DNA of 64,000 nucleotides from Aedoeadaptatus nemausensis (lineage in GTDB: Bacteria; Bacillota; Clostridia; Tissierellales; Peptoniphilaceae). The stretch is taken from NCBI RefSeq assembly GCF_903819165.1, contig NZ_CAIJCS010000014.1, positions 1 to 64,000 of the forward strand, written 5' to 3'. The translations under genes and the position numbers were made by a program. The notes beneath the pieces were generated by a model. It was not told the origin of the DNA. It made no database searches and saw only the letters and a list, made by a program, of their open reading frames with translations. This document shows positions 6,804 through 15,359 of this stretch, piece by piece. Positions within the stretch are counted from its first letter, which is position 1. Each line of letters starts with the position of its first letter.

Positions 6804-8559
6804 ATTAGAATTGAAAAGTTTCGGAGGCTTTCACGATACGGAAGTAGTTTTCGGCGAGGGCTATCAATACTTGCCGGGACCCAATGAATCGGGGAAGACT
6901 ACGACAATTATGTGCATCCGTGCGCTCCTTTACGGTTTTTCAAAGGACAGCTTGAATCGCAAGCTCTATTCTGACGATTACGAGGATTATAAACCTCTAC
7001 AGGGGCGAGATTTTTCCGCTGCCATGGAGATTGAAACGGGGAAGGGACGCTTTCGAATTGAGCGTCAATTTCATAAGGAAAACGAGCAGTTGATCCTCAC
7101 TAATTTGGATACCAATGAGATTGTAGAAGATGAATCTCTCTACGCTTTTTCAGGGATTCCCCAGCCGGGAAGTTATTTTTGGGGCCTTTCCCAAGACGAT
7201 TTTATGCGGTTTTTTTGCATGGAGGATCTCCAGTCTACCGATGCAGCGTCGATTTTAAAGCGCATCGAGGAATCAAGAGACTTTCTCACTAAAGGCAACA
7301 GCTCGCTTCGTTTCAGCGACGGCTATGCCTATTTGGATAAGCGCCGTAGAGAAATCGGGACGCCGCGGGCAAAAAAATCTCCCATCGGGCGGCACCGTGA
7401 TCAGATCGCCAGATACGAAGAGGATATGGCGAATTTAAGAGCAGAATCCAGAGAATTACAGAATCATCGAAGATCGAAGACGCAAATGGCGGAGGAACTT
7501 CGAAGCCTTCAGAAAGAGCGTCGTCTGCAAATTGAGAAACATCAAATTTTTCCTCAACTGAGGGAAAAGATGGAGTTGGTATCTCAACTGGATCAGAAGC
7601 TTATCGAAAATGAAAAGGCCATCGATCGCTTTGAATCCAAGAAGTCGAGCCGATTGACAAACAAATCGGGGATCGCCAAGGGAACGGGAGCAATGGCTTT
7701 ACTCTTTTTAGCGGCGACGGCGATGTTCATATTCTTCTTTCAACAAGAACAGGTCGCTGCCTTATCCCTAATGGGAGCAGCTCTTTTCGGCGTGTTCTCC
7801 ATCATCTTTTTTCTATGGAACAGTCGCACGAAAAAACTTTTGCGCACCTACCATAATTTATACGGGGAGCGAGACGGGCTTTTGGCGGAAAAGCAGGCCC
7901 TTTGTTCCTGGCTCGATCCTTATGTTGATGAAGAAATTGAAATGGATACGCTGAAAGATTCCCTGTACCGCTATGCGCATAAACTTGAATCTCTCCCTGA
8001 GCGGGGAGGCGAGTTGGATACGGCCATCGAAAATATTCAGCGACAGTTGGGCTTTTTAGAGGGCAAGGAGCGGGAGGCGGACGTTCTTCACCGTAAAATG
8101 GCGCAGACGGAACAAGCCTATAAAGAAGAGAAAGCCTCGGGAAAAGAACTGGAAGATCAACTGAAGATCATCGATCTGGCGGAGTCTATTTTAAGAGAAG
8201 TGGATTCCGACGGGGAAAAAGGGTTTAAGCAAGAGATTTTATCCGATGGTGAGAGGATATTCTCGGCCTTGAGTGGCGGCCGCTACGATAGCATCGCCTT
8301 CGGAAAGGGCCACTTTATAATATCGGGTAAAGACCGACCGAGCTTGCGGGATACGCAGCTTAGCCGTTCCACCGCCGATTTGTTGGTAATGTCTCTTCGC
8401 TTGGCGGCGGTGAATCAAATGGATCCCCACATTCCCATGGTTTTTGACGACGGCTTCGTCTACCTGGATGAGGGGCGTCGGGAAATGCTCGTAGATTATT
8501 TAAATGGTATGAGCCGACAAGTTTTAGATTTTACAACACCGAAAGGGAAAGGAGAGTAG
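6793..8559 (+). CDS. YhaN/SbcC-like AAA ATPase with central membrane hairpin
   Basis: A 588-residue Rad50/SbcC-type ATPase. The N-terminal half-site has Walker A GPNESGKTT (29-37). The C-terminal half-site has a degenerate signature segment (SRSTADLLVMSLRLA) and Walker B VFDDGFVYLDEGR. Between them lies a short predicted coiled coil (about 200-285). Two hydrophobic segments (about 299-316 and 321-342) follow, forming a likely membrane hairpin where Rad50 proteins carry the zinc hook. A second helical region (345-500) precedes the C-terminal lobe. The protein is much shorter than SbcC or YhaN (around 1000 residues). The ATG at 6793 starts with MIHKLELKSFGGF, typical for the family; an earlier frame opening at 6658 lies inside the upstream gene. 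Likely partner: the preceding YhaO-like nuclease. Confidence 0.82.
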   Translation: MIHKLELKSFGGFHDTEVVFGEGYQYLPGPNESGKTTTIMCIRALLYGFSKDSLNRKLYSDDYEDYKPLQGRDFSAAMEIETGKGRFRIERQFHKENEQLILTNLDTNEIVEDESLYAFSGIPQPGSYFWGLSQDDFMRFFCMEDLQSTDAASILKRIEESRDFLTKGNSSLRFSDGYAYLDKRRREIGTPRAKKSPIGRHRDQIARYEEDMANLRAESRELQNHRRSKTQMAEELRSLQKERRLQIEKHQIFPQLREKMELVSQLDQKLIENEKAIDRFESKKSSRLTNKSGIAKGTGAMALLFLAATAMFIFFFQQEQVAALSLMGAALFGVFSIIFFLWNSRTKKLLRTYHNLYGERDGLLAEKQALCSWLDPYVDEEIEMDTLKDSLYRYAHKLESLPERGGELDTAIENIQRQLGFLEGKEREADVLHRKMAQTEQAYKEEKASGKELEDQLKIIDLAESILREVDSDGEKGFKQEILSDGERIFSALSGGRYDSIAFGKGHFIISGKDRPSLRDTQLSRSTADLLVMSLRLAAVNQMDPHIPMVFDDGFVYLDEGRREMLVDYLNGMSRQVLDFTTPKGKGE

Positions 8560-8560
8560 A

Positions 8561-9262
8561 TTGATCTGGGCTATTGGCGATTTGCATTTAGATCATAAAA
8601 AAGAGAAGCCCATGGATGTCTTCGGCAAGGCGTGGCAAAATCACGAAGAGAAGATTTTCGACGCATGGCGCGAGCGCGTGGCACCTGAGGACACGGTTCT
8701 GGTTGTAGGCGATATTTCCTGGGCTTTAAAATTAGAAGACGGAAAAGAGGATCTCCTTCGAATCGATGCCTTGCCCGGTCGTAAAATTTTAATTAAGGGC
8801 AATCACGATTATTGGTGGTCTTCTCTCAATAAACTCAATGAACTGGGCCTCGAGACCATGGATTTTCTACACAATACGGGAATGGTGGTCGGCGATGTGG
8901 CTATTTGCGGCAGCCGTGGCTGGACCGATATCGACGCCGGAAGCGTGGATGAACAGGACGAAAAGATTTACAAGCGGGAGCTCAATCGCCTTCAACTGAG
9001 CATCGATGCCATGGAGAAGGAAGCGGAGGGGAAGGTCATAGCCCATCGCATTGCCATGTTGCACTACCCGCCCTTTTCATCGAAAGGAGAGCCCAACGAT
9101 TTCGCCGAGATTTTAAAAGATGCCAAAATCGATCTTTGCGTCTACGGCCATCTCCACAGTTACGGCCATAAATTCGTCGTGGAAGGGGAGTTCGACGGTG
9201 TGAACTACCAATGTGTGTCGTCGGATTATATCGATTTTAAAGTACGAAAGCTCGAGGTATAA
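8561..9262 (+). CDS. Metallophosphoesterase of unknown substrate
   Basis: A 233-residue calcineurin-like phosphoesterase, separate from the YhaO-like one. Motifs: AIGDLHLD (Asp7, His9), VGDISWAL, KGNHDYWW, LHYPPF and YGHLHSYGH. The NHDYWW and GSRGW features match a conserved clostridial family annotated only as metallophosphoesterase. The start is TTG at 8561, two bases after the previous stop with GGAGAG upstream. It abuts a CYTH protein, so a joint role in phosphoryl hydrolysis is possible but unproven. Confidence 0.82.
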   Translation: MIWAIGDLHLDHKKEKPMDVFGKAWQNHEEKIFDAWRERVAPEDTVLVVGDISWALKLEDGKEDLLRIDALPGRKILIKGNHDYWWSSLNKLNELGLETMDFLHNTGMVVGDVAICGSRGWTDIDAGSVDEQDEKIYKRELNRLQLSIDAMEKEAEGKVIAHRIAMLHYPPFSSKGEPNDFAEILKDAKIDLCVYGHLHSYGHKFVVEGEFDGVNYQCVSSDYIDFKVRKLEV

Positions 9263-9796
9263 ATGGAACGGGAAATTGAAGTTAAAGTGTTAAATATCGA
9301 CTTACATGCCATGGAAGAAAAAATCATCGACTGTGGCGGGGAAAAAATAAGCGACGAAAAACAAAAGACTATCGTGATCAATTCCGGCAATCATCCTATC
9401 CCGGAAGGGCTGGGTTATCTTCGCTTACGTGAAGTGCAATGTGACGGGAGAATTGAAAGAGTCTGCACGTTTAAAGAGAAAAAGGTGAACACCTCCGTGC
9501 GCGTCTATGACGAACACACGGTCGTCATCGACGACATGGATGAAATGCTTAGGATCTTTAAACTTTTAGGATACGATCGCACCTCCCTCGGCGAAAAGCA
9601 TCGCATCAGCTATCGCTTTAAAAATTGCCGGCTGGATTTAGATCGCTGGGATCAAGACACGTATCCCGACCCCTATATGGAAATCGAAGGAGAAAGCCGC
9701 GAAGCCATCGAAGAGGTGATTCGCGCTCTATCCATCGATCCCGAACAGGTGAGCACCCTCTCCATTCGAGAATTGCAAAATTCAAAAAATAAATAG
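9263..9796 (+). CDS. CYTH-domain protein (triphosphate tunnel metalloenzyme)
   Basis: A 177-residue protein with the signature N-terminal ExExK motif (Glu4, Glu6, Lys8 in EIEVKV), followed by alternating basic and acidic strands (LRLRE, CTFKEKK, HRISYRF, YMEIEGES), as in CYTH/class IV adenylate cyclase and thiamine triphosphatase proteins. These bind a triphosphate in a beta tunnel. The organism-level substrate (tripolyphosphate, thiamine triphosphate or nucleotide) cannot be read from sequence. Last gene of the operon; it starts immediately after the metallophosphoesterase stop. Confidence 0.85.
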   Translation: MEREIEVKVLNIDLHAMEEKIIDCGGEKISDEKQKTIVINSGNHPIPEGLGYLRLREVQCDGRIERVCTFKEKKVNTSVRVYDEHTVVIDDMDEMLRIFKLLGYDRTSLGEKHRISYRFKNCRLDLDRWDQDTYPDPYMEIEGESREAIEEVIRALSIDPEQVSTLSIRELQNSKNK

Positions 9797-9816
9797 TACA
9801 ACATAAATAGGTAATG

Positions 9817-9825
9817 TGCTATAAT
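9817..9825 (+). promoter_or_regulatory. Extended -10 promoter of ppsA
   Basis: TGCTATAAT is a perfect extended -10 element, 20 bases before the ppsA start; the -35 region (TACAAC near 9797) is poor. GAGGAGG follows as a strong ribosome site. Confidence 0.65.
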
Positions 9826-9844
9826 ACTTGCGAGGAGGAATGAT

Positions 9845-12223
9845 ATGACAGGTTTTAAATTTATTCGCTTTTTCCACGAAATCCGTAAAGACGATGTCGA
9901 TATCGTCGGTGGGAAAGGTGCCAATCTAGGAGAGATGACGAATTTCGGTTTGGACGTACCCCCGGGATTCTGCGTTACCTCCGCAGGTTATGACGCTTTT
10001 ATCGAATACGCAGGTTTAGAAGAAAAAGTCCGTTTCTTAATGGAAGACTTGGACGTAGACGATGTAGATATGTTAACCGCCGCCAGCGACGATATTCGCA
10101 GAAGCATTGAAGAGGGCGGAATCGATCCTAAGATCGAGGAAGAAATTGTGTTGGCTTATAAAGAATTCAGCCGTTCCATCGATCTGAAAGATCCCCAAGT
10201 TGCCGTGCGTTCTTCTGCAACGGCGGAAGATTTGCCCGACGCATCCTTTGCGGGACAACAAGATACTTACTTACACATTGCCGGAGAAGAAGAGCTCGTA
10301 CACCACGTGCGTAAGTGCTGGGCCAGCCTCTGGACTCCGAGAGCCATTTATTACCGTGCGAAACAAAATTACGATCACTTTGCAGTTTCCCTTTGCGTGG
10401 TCATTCAAAAAATGGTCAACTCTGAAAAATCCGGCGTTATGTTTACAGCCAACCCCATTAATTTCAGCCGCGATGAAATGATGATCAATGCCAGCTACGG
10501 CCTAGGCGAAGCCGTCGTCAGCGGTACGGTCACTCCCGACGAATACGTTATTAAAAAGAGCGACAAGAGCATTTTAGAAAAAGTCATCGCCGACAAAAAG
10601 AAAATGGTCGTTCAAAACGACTCCGGCATCGGTACACACGAAGCCGATGTAGAAGATATTCTCGGCGCCGGCGCCGTTAAGGAAGAATGTCTTTCCAAAG
10701 AAGAACTGGCTACTCTAATCGACGCCGGTCTTAAAATCGAAAGTCTATACGGAAGTGTACAAGATATCGAATGGGGTATGGACCGCGACACGAAAGGTCT
10801 CTACATTTTACAATCTCGCCCCATCACCACTCTTGGTGAAGAAATTAAACCGGAAGAGGAAAGTGATATGACGAAAGAACCTGAAAAGCTCAATCCTTTG
10901 GTACGCGGTCTCGCGGCATCTCCCGGAATCGGACGGGGTAAAGTTAAAAAGATTAAAGACGTTAGCGAAATCAATCTCGTAAAAGAGGGAGATATTCTCG
11001 TCACCGCCATGACCAACCCCGATATGGTACCCGCCATGCGTACCGCCGCAGCCGTCGTAACCGACGAAGGCGGCAGAACCTGTCACGCGGCCATTGTCAG
11101 CCGCGAACTCGGCATTCCCTGTGTGGTCGGAAGTAACGATGCGACCAGCGTATTAAAAGAAGGTATGGAAATTACCGTCGACGCCACTCGCGGTGTCGTC
11201 TACGAAGGCAGCGTCCTGCACGATCGCGACAAGAAAAAGCCGGAAGCGCAAACCGGCGGCGCAGGTCTCGGAATCGAACTCGACGAATTAAAGAGCTTGG
11301 TAGCTCCCGTAACCGCGACAAAGATCTACATGAACCTGGGCGAACCGGCGCTTATTGAAAAATACAAGAACCTTCCCTTCGACGGCATCGGCTTAATGCG
11401 CACGGAATTTATTTTCACCAATAAAATCGGCGCACACCCCATGTACCTTGCCAAAACCGGCCAAGGCGATCTCCTGATCGAAAAATTGGCTGAAGGCATT
11501 GCGGAAGTAGCCGGCGCGATTTACCCGAAACAAGTCGTCGTTCGCATGAGCGACTTCCGTACTAATGAATTCCGCGGCCTCAAGGGCGGGGATGAAGTTG
11601 AACCGCACGAAGAAAACCCCATGATCGGATGGCGTGGCGTCAGCCGCTACATTTCTCCGGAATATGAAAAGGGCTTCAGACTTGAATGCCAAGCTATGCG
11701 CAAAGTGCGTGAAGACTTCGGCCTCGACAATGTAGTGGCCATGCTTCCCTTCGTCCGTACACCGGAAGAGCTGGTAACCGTTAAGGAAATCATGGCGGAA
11801 GAAGGCTTGAAGCAATCTAAAAACTTCAAGATCTGGATTATGGCGGAAGTTCCCTCCGTCGTCTTCCAAGCGGAAGAATTTGCTGAATTAGTCGACGGCT
11901 TCTCCATCGGTTCCAATGACCTTACCCAACTTACCATGGGTGCCGACCGCGACAGCGGCATCTTAAACCGCATGGGTTACTTCGATGAGCGCAATGAAGC
12001 GGTTAAACGCGCCATTAAAACTTTAGTGGATGCGGCCAACAAAAAAGGCATTACCTGCTCTATTTGCGGCCAAGGCCCGAGCCAATATCCGGAATTTGCA
12101 GAATTCCTCGTAGAATGCGGCATTACCTCCATGTCCGTCAACCCGGATACGGTGGATTACACCCGCAGACTTGTTGCGAGCGTAGAACAAAAAATGATTC
12201 TTCGCAAATTAAGAGAACAATAA
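9845..12223 (+). CDS. ppsA: Phosphoenolpyruvate synthase
   Basis: A 792-residue PEP synthase (pyruvate, water dikinase), converting pyruvate and ATP to PEP, AMP and phosphate for gluconeogenesis. Domains in order: the N-terminal ATP-grasp/pyrophosphate-binding part (VGGKGANLGEM, then AVRSSATAEDLPDASFAGQQ), the swivelling phosphohistidine domain with GGRTCHAAIVSRELGIPC (His414), and the C-terminal PEP-binding TIM barrel (MRTEFIF, SIGSNDLTQLTMG, CSICGQGPS with the conserved Cys). Length matches the family. It has its own promoter and terminator, and codon use appears strongly biased (many GCC, CGC, GAA), suggesting high expression. An internal stretch around 330-350 is an acidic linker. Confidence 0.96.
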   Translation: MTGFKFIRFFHEIRKDDVDIVGGKGANLGEMTNFGLDVPPGFCVTSAGYDAFIEYAGLEEKVRFLMEDLDVDDVDMLTAASDDIRRSIEEGGIDPKIEEEIVLAYKEFSRSIDLKDPQVAVRSSATAEDLPDASFAGQQDTYLHIAGEEELVHHVRKCWASLWTPRAIYYRAKQNYDHFAVSLCVVIQKMVNSEKSGVMFTANPINFSRDEMMINASYGLGEAVVSGTVTPDEYVIKKSDKSILEKVIADKKKMVVQNDSGIGTHEADVEDILGAGAVKEECLSKEELATLIDAGLKIESLYGSVQDIEWGMDRDTKGLYILQSRPITTLGEEIKPEEESDMTKEPEKLNPLVRGLAASPGIGRGKVKKIKDVSEINLVKEGDILVTAMTNPDMVPAMRTAAAVVTDEGGRTCHAAIVSRELGIPCVVGSNDATSVLKEGMEITVDATRGVVYEGSVLHDRDKKKPEAQTGGAGLGIELDELKSLVAPVTATKIYMNLGEPALIEKYKNLPFDGIGLMRTEFIFTNKIGAHPMYLAKTGQGDLLIEKLAEGIAEVAGAIYPKQVVVRMSDFRTNEFRGLKGGDEVEPHEENPMIGWRGVSRYISPEYEKGFRLECQAMRKVREDFGLDNVVAMLPFVRTPEELVTVKEIMAEEGLKQSKNFKIWIMAEVPSVVFQAEEFAELVDGFSIGSNDLTQLTMGADRDSGILNRMGYFDERNEAVKRAIKTLVDAANKKGITCSICGQGPSQYPEFAEFLVECGITSMSVNPDTVDYTRRLVASVEQKMILRKLREQ

Positions 12224-12235
12224 AAAGTAAAAGAG

Positions 12236-12259
12236 CCGCCGAGTTTCCTCGGCGGTTTT
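12236..12259 (+). terminator. Terminator after ppsA
   Basis: CCGCCGAG and CTCGGCGG form an 8-bp GC-rich stem with loop TTTC, followed by four Ts. The U-tract is short. Confidence 0.7.
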
Positions 12260-12274
12260 CGATTGAAAACTTTC

Positions 12275-12302
12275 TTGACGGGGAAGTATTTCTCGATATA
12301 TT
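12275..12302 (+). promoter_or_regulatory. Promoter for small membrane-protein gene
   Basis: TTGACG (12275-12280) and TATATT (12297-12302) with a 16-bp spacer give a near-consensus housekeeping promoter, directly downstream of the ppsA terminator. Confidence 0.55.
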
Positions 12303-12343
12303 CTGTAACGAGAAAGAAAAGTTGCTGTGTTGTGGGGGTGCTT

Positions 12344-12529
12344 ATGAATTTAAAGAGCAGAATATGTTTGTATGTGATCGCCCTGTCATTTATTCTGTTG
12401 GAATTGTTGAAGTTATGGTTGGAGCAATTCAGCGGATCTTCGAGCGGTATCCCCGTGTATTTCATATTGCCTCTTGCGCCTGTTATTCTAGCTTTAATAA
12501 CATGTCTGATAAAGGCGGAGGAAGATTGA
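12344..12529 (+). CDS. Predicted small two-helix membrane protein (unrecognised)
   Basis: I do not recognise this 61-residue frame. It begins MNLKSRICLYVIALS and shows two hydrophobic helices (about 7-26 and 35-57) separated by a short polar turn (FSGSSSG), ending KAEED. Support for expression: a GGGGGTG ribosome site six bases before the ATG, a near-consensus promoter about 45 bases upstream, and a terminator just downstream. The same frame extends upstream to an ATG at 12263, but that would start before the promoter's -35. Orientation prediction by the positive-inside rule puts the N-terminus in the cytoplasm. Function unknown; a chance frame cannot be excluded. Confidence 0.5.
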   Translation: MNLKSRICLYVIALSFILLELLKLWLEQFSGSSSGIPVYFILPLAPVILALITCLIKAEED

Positions 12530-12544
12530 GAACAGTATACATAA

Positions 12545-12577
12545 AAAAGGTTCGAGCCACGACGGTTCGAACCTTTT
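12545..12577. terminator. Bidirectional terminator between small membrane gene and hem operon
   Basis: AAAAGGTTCGA and TCGAACCTTTT form an 11-bp stem around an 11-base loop. On the minus strand it is followed by a six-T run and so ends the hem operon; on plus it ends the small gene. Confidence 0.75.
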
Positions 12578-12594
12578 CTATTTAAAAGTATAAA

Positions 12595-12939
12595 TTAAAA
12601 TTCCACATTGAAAAGCTTGGCAAAATCTCTTAGTCCCGTTTCGATTTCTTTCGTGGAAAAATCGTGAGTGCGAAGGGTCTTCTCCGGTATATCCAAGAGC
12701 ATTTGATAAAAGAAAATGCCGGAGGCTAAATCCATCGTGCCCTCTTCGGCGCCGTCGAATAAAAGATCCTCGGCGTCGTTATAGCGTCCTTCGTCGATTA
12801 AATGGGCGAGCTCGCGAAAATGTTTCCTTTCCGTGATCTTTTTCTTTTCCAAAGCCAAATCGCCCTCAGGGAAGATCAGGCGCAGAAGAAATTGAATGTA
12901 CTCCTGAATCTGTTTCAAGAGAAAGTCGTTTTTAAGCAT
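12595..12939 (-). CDS. DUF6483-like protein
   Basis: A 114-residue, acidic, probably all-helical cytoplasmic protein beginning MLKNDFLLKQIQEYIQFLLRL. The opening pattern (short charged stretch, then QI..YIQFL.R..F) resembles the DUF6483 family of Firmicutes, which has no known function; this match is from memory and moderate. It is the last gene of the tetrapyrrole operon, overlapping the hemB stop by eight bases, with GAGGG before its start. No catalytic motif is visible. A role in tetrapyrrole synthesis is only suggested by position. Confidence 0.65.
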   Translation of the reverse strand: MLKNDFLLKQIQEYIQFLLRLIFPEGDLALEKKKITERKHFRELAHLIDEGRYNDAEDLLFDGAEEGTMDLASGIFFYQMLLDIPEKTLRTHDFSTKEIETGLRDFAKLFNVEF

Positions 12940-13903
12940 GGTGTCCCTCTTTTAATTGGCGAGCGAGCCATTTGGCGTGGTAGGTAATAATCATTTTGGC
13001 GCCGGCCCGCTTCATGGCGATCATGTTTTCCATGATAATGCTTTCGTCGAAAATCCCGCACTCGATGGCCTTTAAGATCATGGCATACTCGCCGCTTACA
13101 TTGTAGGTAATGAAGTTAGTATTAAAATGATCCTTTGCCCTGGCGAGTACATCTAAATAGGCGAGGCCCGGCTTCACGATAATAAAATCCGCGTCTTCGT
13201 CCAGATCCTGAGCGATTTCCCTAAGGGCTTCGTCGCCGTTATGAAAGTCCATTTGGTAAGATTTTCTGTCGCCGAAGGAAGGGCTGCTGCCGGCGGCGTC
13301 GCGGAAGGGACCGTAATATTTCGAGGCGAATTTGGCGGCGTAGCTCATAATGGGAATGTCCTTAAAGCCATTCTCGTCGAGAGCCCCTCGAATTTTAGAT
13401 ACGCGGAAATCCATCATATCCGAAGGTGCGATGACGTCGCTTCCCGCCTTGGCGTGAGAGACCGCAATTTTGGCCAGGTAGTCCAGGGTTTTGTCGTTAT
13501 CCACCATGCCCGTATCGTCTAAAATACCGCAGTGGCCGTGATCTGTATACTCGCACATACAGAGATCGGTGATAACGACTAAGTCGCTCGTAATGTCCTT
13601 GATTTTTCGGCAGGCCTGTTGAATGATACCGTTGTCGTCGTAGGCTCCTGAACCGCAACTGTCTTTGTGATCGACGACCCCGAAGAGAATGACTGCGGGA
13701 ATTTTTAAATCCACAATGTCTTGAATTTCTTCTTCCAGTCGATCGACGGAAAAGTGGTAGACACCCGGGAGGGATGGAATTTCTTTTTTTATATTTTCTC
13801 CTTCGATAACGAAGAGAGGGTAGATTAAATCCTTCACGTCCAGACTTGTTTCCGCCGTCATGGAACGAAGGATGGGATTGTTTCTAATTCTGCGCATTCG
13901 CAT
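12932..13903 (-). CDS. hemB: Porphobilinogen synthase (delta-aminolevulinate dehydratase)
   Basis: A 323-residue enzyme condensing two 5-aminolevulinate molecules to porphobilinogen. The N-terminal RMRRIRNNPILRSM arm is typical. The zinc site CMCEYTDHGHC gives Cys115, Cys117 and Cys125, so this is the Zn-type enzyme. The catalytic lysines are seen in SYAAKFASKYYGPFRDA (Lys191/195 region) and IIVKPG (Lys244, Schiff base). APSDMMDFRV and the GDRKSYQMD substrate loop are intact. AAAGGAG precedes the ATG at 13903, and the gene overlaps the cobA-hemD stop by 20 bases. Confidence 0.96.
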   Translation of the reverse strand: MRMRRIRNNPILRSMTAETSLDVKDLIYPLFVIEGENIKKEIPSLPGVYHFSVDRLEEEIQDIVDLKIPAVILFGVVDHKDSCGSGAYDDNGIIQQACRKIKDITSDLVVITDLCMCEYTDHGHCGILDDTGMVDNDKTLDYLAKIAVSHAKAGSDVIAPSDMMDFRVSKIRGALDENGFKDIPIMSYAAKFASKYYGPFRDAAGSSPSFGDRKSYQMDFHNGDEALREIAQDLDEDADFIIVKPGLAYLDVLARAKDHFNTNFITYNVSGEYAMILKAIECGIFDESIIMENMIAMKRAGAKMIITYHAKWLARQLKEGHHA

Positions 13904-15359
13904 AATGCATCTCCTTTAACATACAGTCGCAAAGAGAGTCGAAAGTGGCTTTCTCTGACATAAAAATTTTATTATCGTCGATTCCGCAATCCAAAAGCGT
14001 GGCTTTTGTGGAGGGGCCGATGGCGAAGTAAAGGGTGCCCTCCAAATTTTCGTCTCCATAGTGGTGGAAGAAATTTTTCACGGCGGAAGAGGAGCCGAAC
14101 ATAACGGCGCTCATTTTATCGGGGAGTTCGGATCCTTTTCCGGGATCGATGGCATCGTAAACAGGAAGGTCTACAAGCTCACCTATGGTGCGAAGAACGC
14201 TCCCTAAACAAGGGTCGCTCTTTACAGAATGAGGGTAGAATATAGTGAGGTTCTTTCCTGCGTATTCTTTTTTCAGAAGCTCCGCCAAATGATGACCGTC
14301 GTAGATCTCCGGATGCCCTTTTGAACGAATGCCGTACGCCGCCAGGGCTTCGTCGGTTTTTTCTCCTACGGTATAAAAGTCCACGCTCCTCAAATCGCGA
14401 ATATCTCTATTTATTATAAAGCTCTTCATGAAATAATCCACGGAATTTTTCGAGGTCAGAACCACGAGTTCGGCGGAGAAATTTTCGATGGCATGGAAAA
14501 GTTTATCCTCATTGACAGGTGCGATCTCGATCATAGGGCGGCGATGAACTCGATAGCCTTCTCTTTCTAAGATTCGCCTTGCCCGGCTTTTTTTATCTTC
14601 AAAAGTTAACACCACATTTCCCTTGTGATAGGGCGCGGGAATTAATTCTTCGTGCAGATCGACAACATCGCCGACGACGATCAGGGCAGGGCTCACGAGA
14701 TTCTCCGGAATCCCGTTTTCCGCCACGTCCTTCAATGTGGAATAGAAAGATCGCATATCTTCCGTACCGCCTTTGGAAAGCACGGCCATAGGCGTATTTT
14801 TATCTTTACCTCCTTCGATTAAGAAGCGGGCGATCGCTCGGCTTCGGCTCAGACCCATGTAGACTACAAGGGTAGAGGGAAGGGCGGCATAAGCTTTAAG
14901 ATCTTCCGGGCCGTCTTTTGAAAAAGCCGTTAGAAAAGTAACGGCACGGGCGGTATCCCTGAAGGTAACGGGAATCCCCGCCATAGCGGGCACAGCGACG
15001 CCGGAAGTAATCCCCGGGTACAGAGTAAAGGGAATGTCGCGTTCTTTTAAATAGAGCGCCTCTTCGCCACCCCGGCCGAATACATAGGGATCGCCGCCCT
15101 TTAAGCGGAGCACCCGTTTTCCTTCTAAATGTTTTTCGACCAAGAGAGCGTTGATTTCCTCTTGAGGAATCTTGTGATGGTCTTTCTTTTTGCCCGCGTC
15201 GATTTTTTCCGCATAAGGTGCAAAATCCAGCAAGCGTTGATCCATCAAGCGATCGTAAATGATGCAGTCCGCCGACTGAATTTTCCGCAAGACACCTAGG
15301 CTTACGTGGTCCATATGGCCGATGCCGGCGCCGGCGATAATGACAGGATATTTAGTCAT
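13884..15359 (-). CDS. cobA-hemD: Fused uroporphyrinogen-III C-methyltransferase / uroporphyrinogen-III synthase
   Basis: A 491-residue two-domain protein. Residues 1-240 are a SAM-dependent uroporphyrinogen-III methyltransferase (SUMT): YDRLMD, RLKGGDPYVFGRGGEE and GITSGVAVPAMAGIPVT are clear. The first loop reads GAGIGHMD instead of the usual GAGPGDP. Residues 245-491 form a HemD-type uroporphyrinogen-III synthase with two weakly conserved lobes (VVLTSKNSVDYF, VMFGSSSAVKNFF, AIGPSTKATL). The fusion makes uroporphyrinogen III from hydroxymethylbilane and methylates it to precorrin-2, the branch to siroheme and corrinoids. Such fusions are common in clostridia. AGAGGTG precedes the ATG; the 5' end overlaps hemC by eight bases. 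Confidence 0.93.
   Translation of the reverse strand: MTKYPVIIAGAGIGHMDHVSLGVLRKIQSADCIIYDRLMDQRLLDFAPYAEKIDAGKKKDHHKIPQEEINALLVEKHLEGKRVLRLKGGDPYVFGRGGEEALYLKERDIPFTLYPGITSGVAVPAMAGIPVTFRDTARAVTFLTAFSKDGPEDLKAYAALPSTLVVYMGLSRSRAIARFLIEGGKDKNTPMAVLSKGGTEDMRSFYSTLKDVAENGIPENLVSPALIVVGDVVDLHEELIPAPYHKGNVVLTFEDKKSRARRILEREGYRVHRRPMIEIAPVNEDKLFHAIENFSAELVVLTSKNSVDYFMKSFIINRDIRDLRSVDFYTVGEKTDEALAAYGIRSKGHPEIYDGHHLAELLKKEYAGKNLTIFYPHSVKSDPCLGSVLRTIGELVDLPVYDAIDPGKGSELPDKMSAVMFGSSSAVKNFFHHYGDENLEGTLYFAIGPSTKATLLDCGIDDNKIFMSEKATFDSLCDCMLKEMHYANAQN

Noticed and set aside
12064-12585. 173-residue plus-strand frame overlapping the end of ppsA, a terminator and the small membrane gene
   Set aside because: It runs in the wrong frame through conserved ppsA sequence and two terminators, and its translation resembles no protein.
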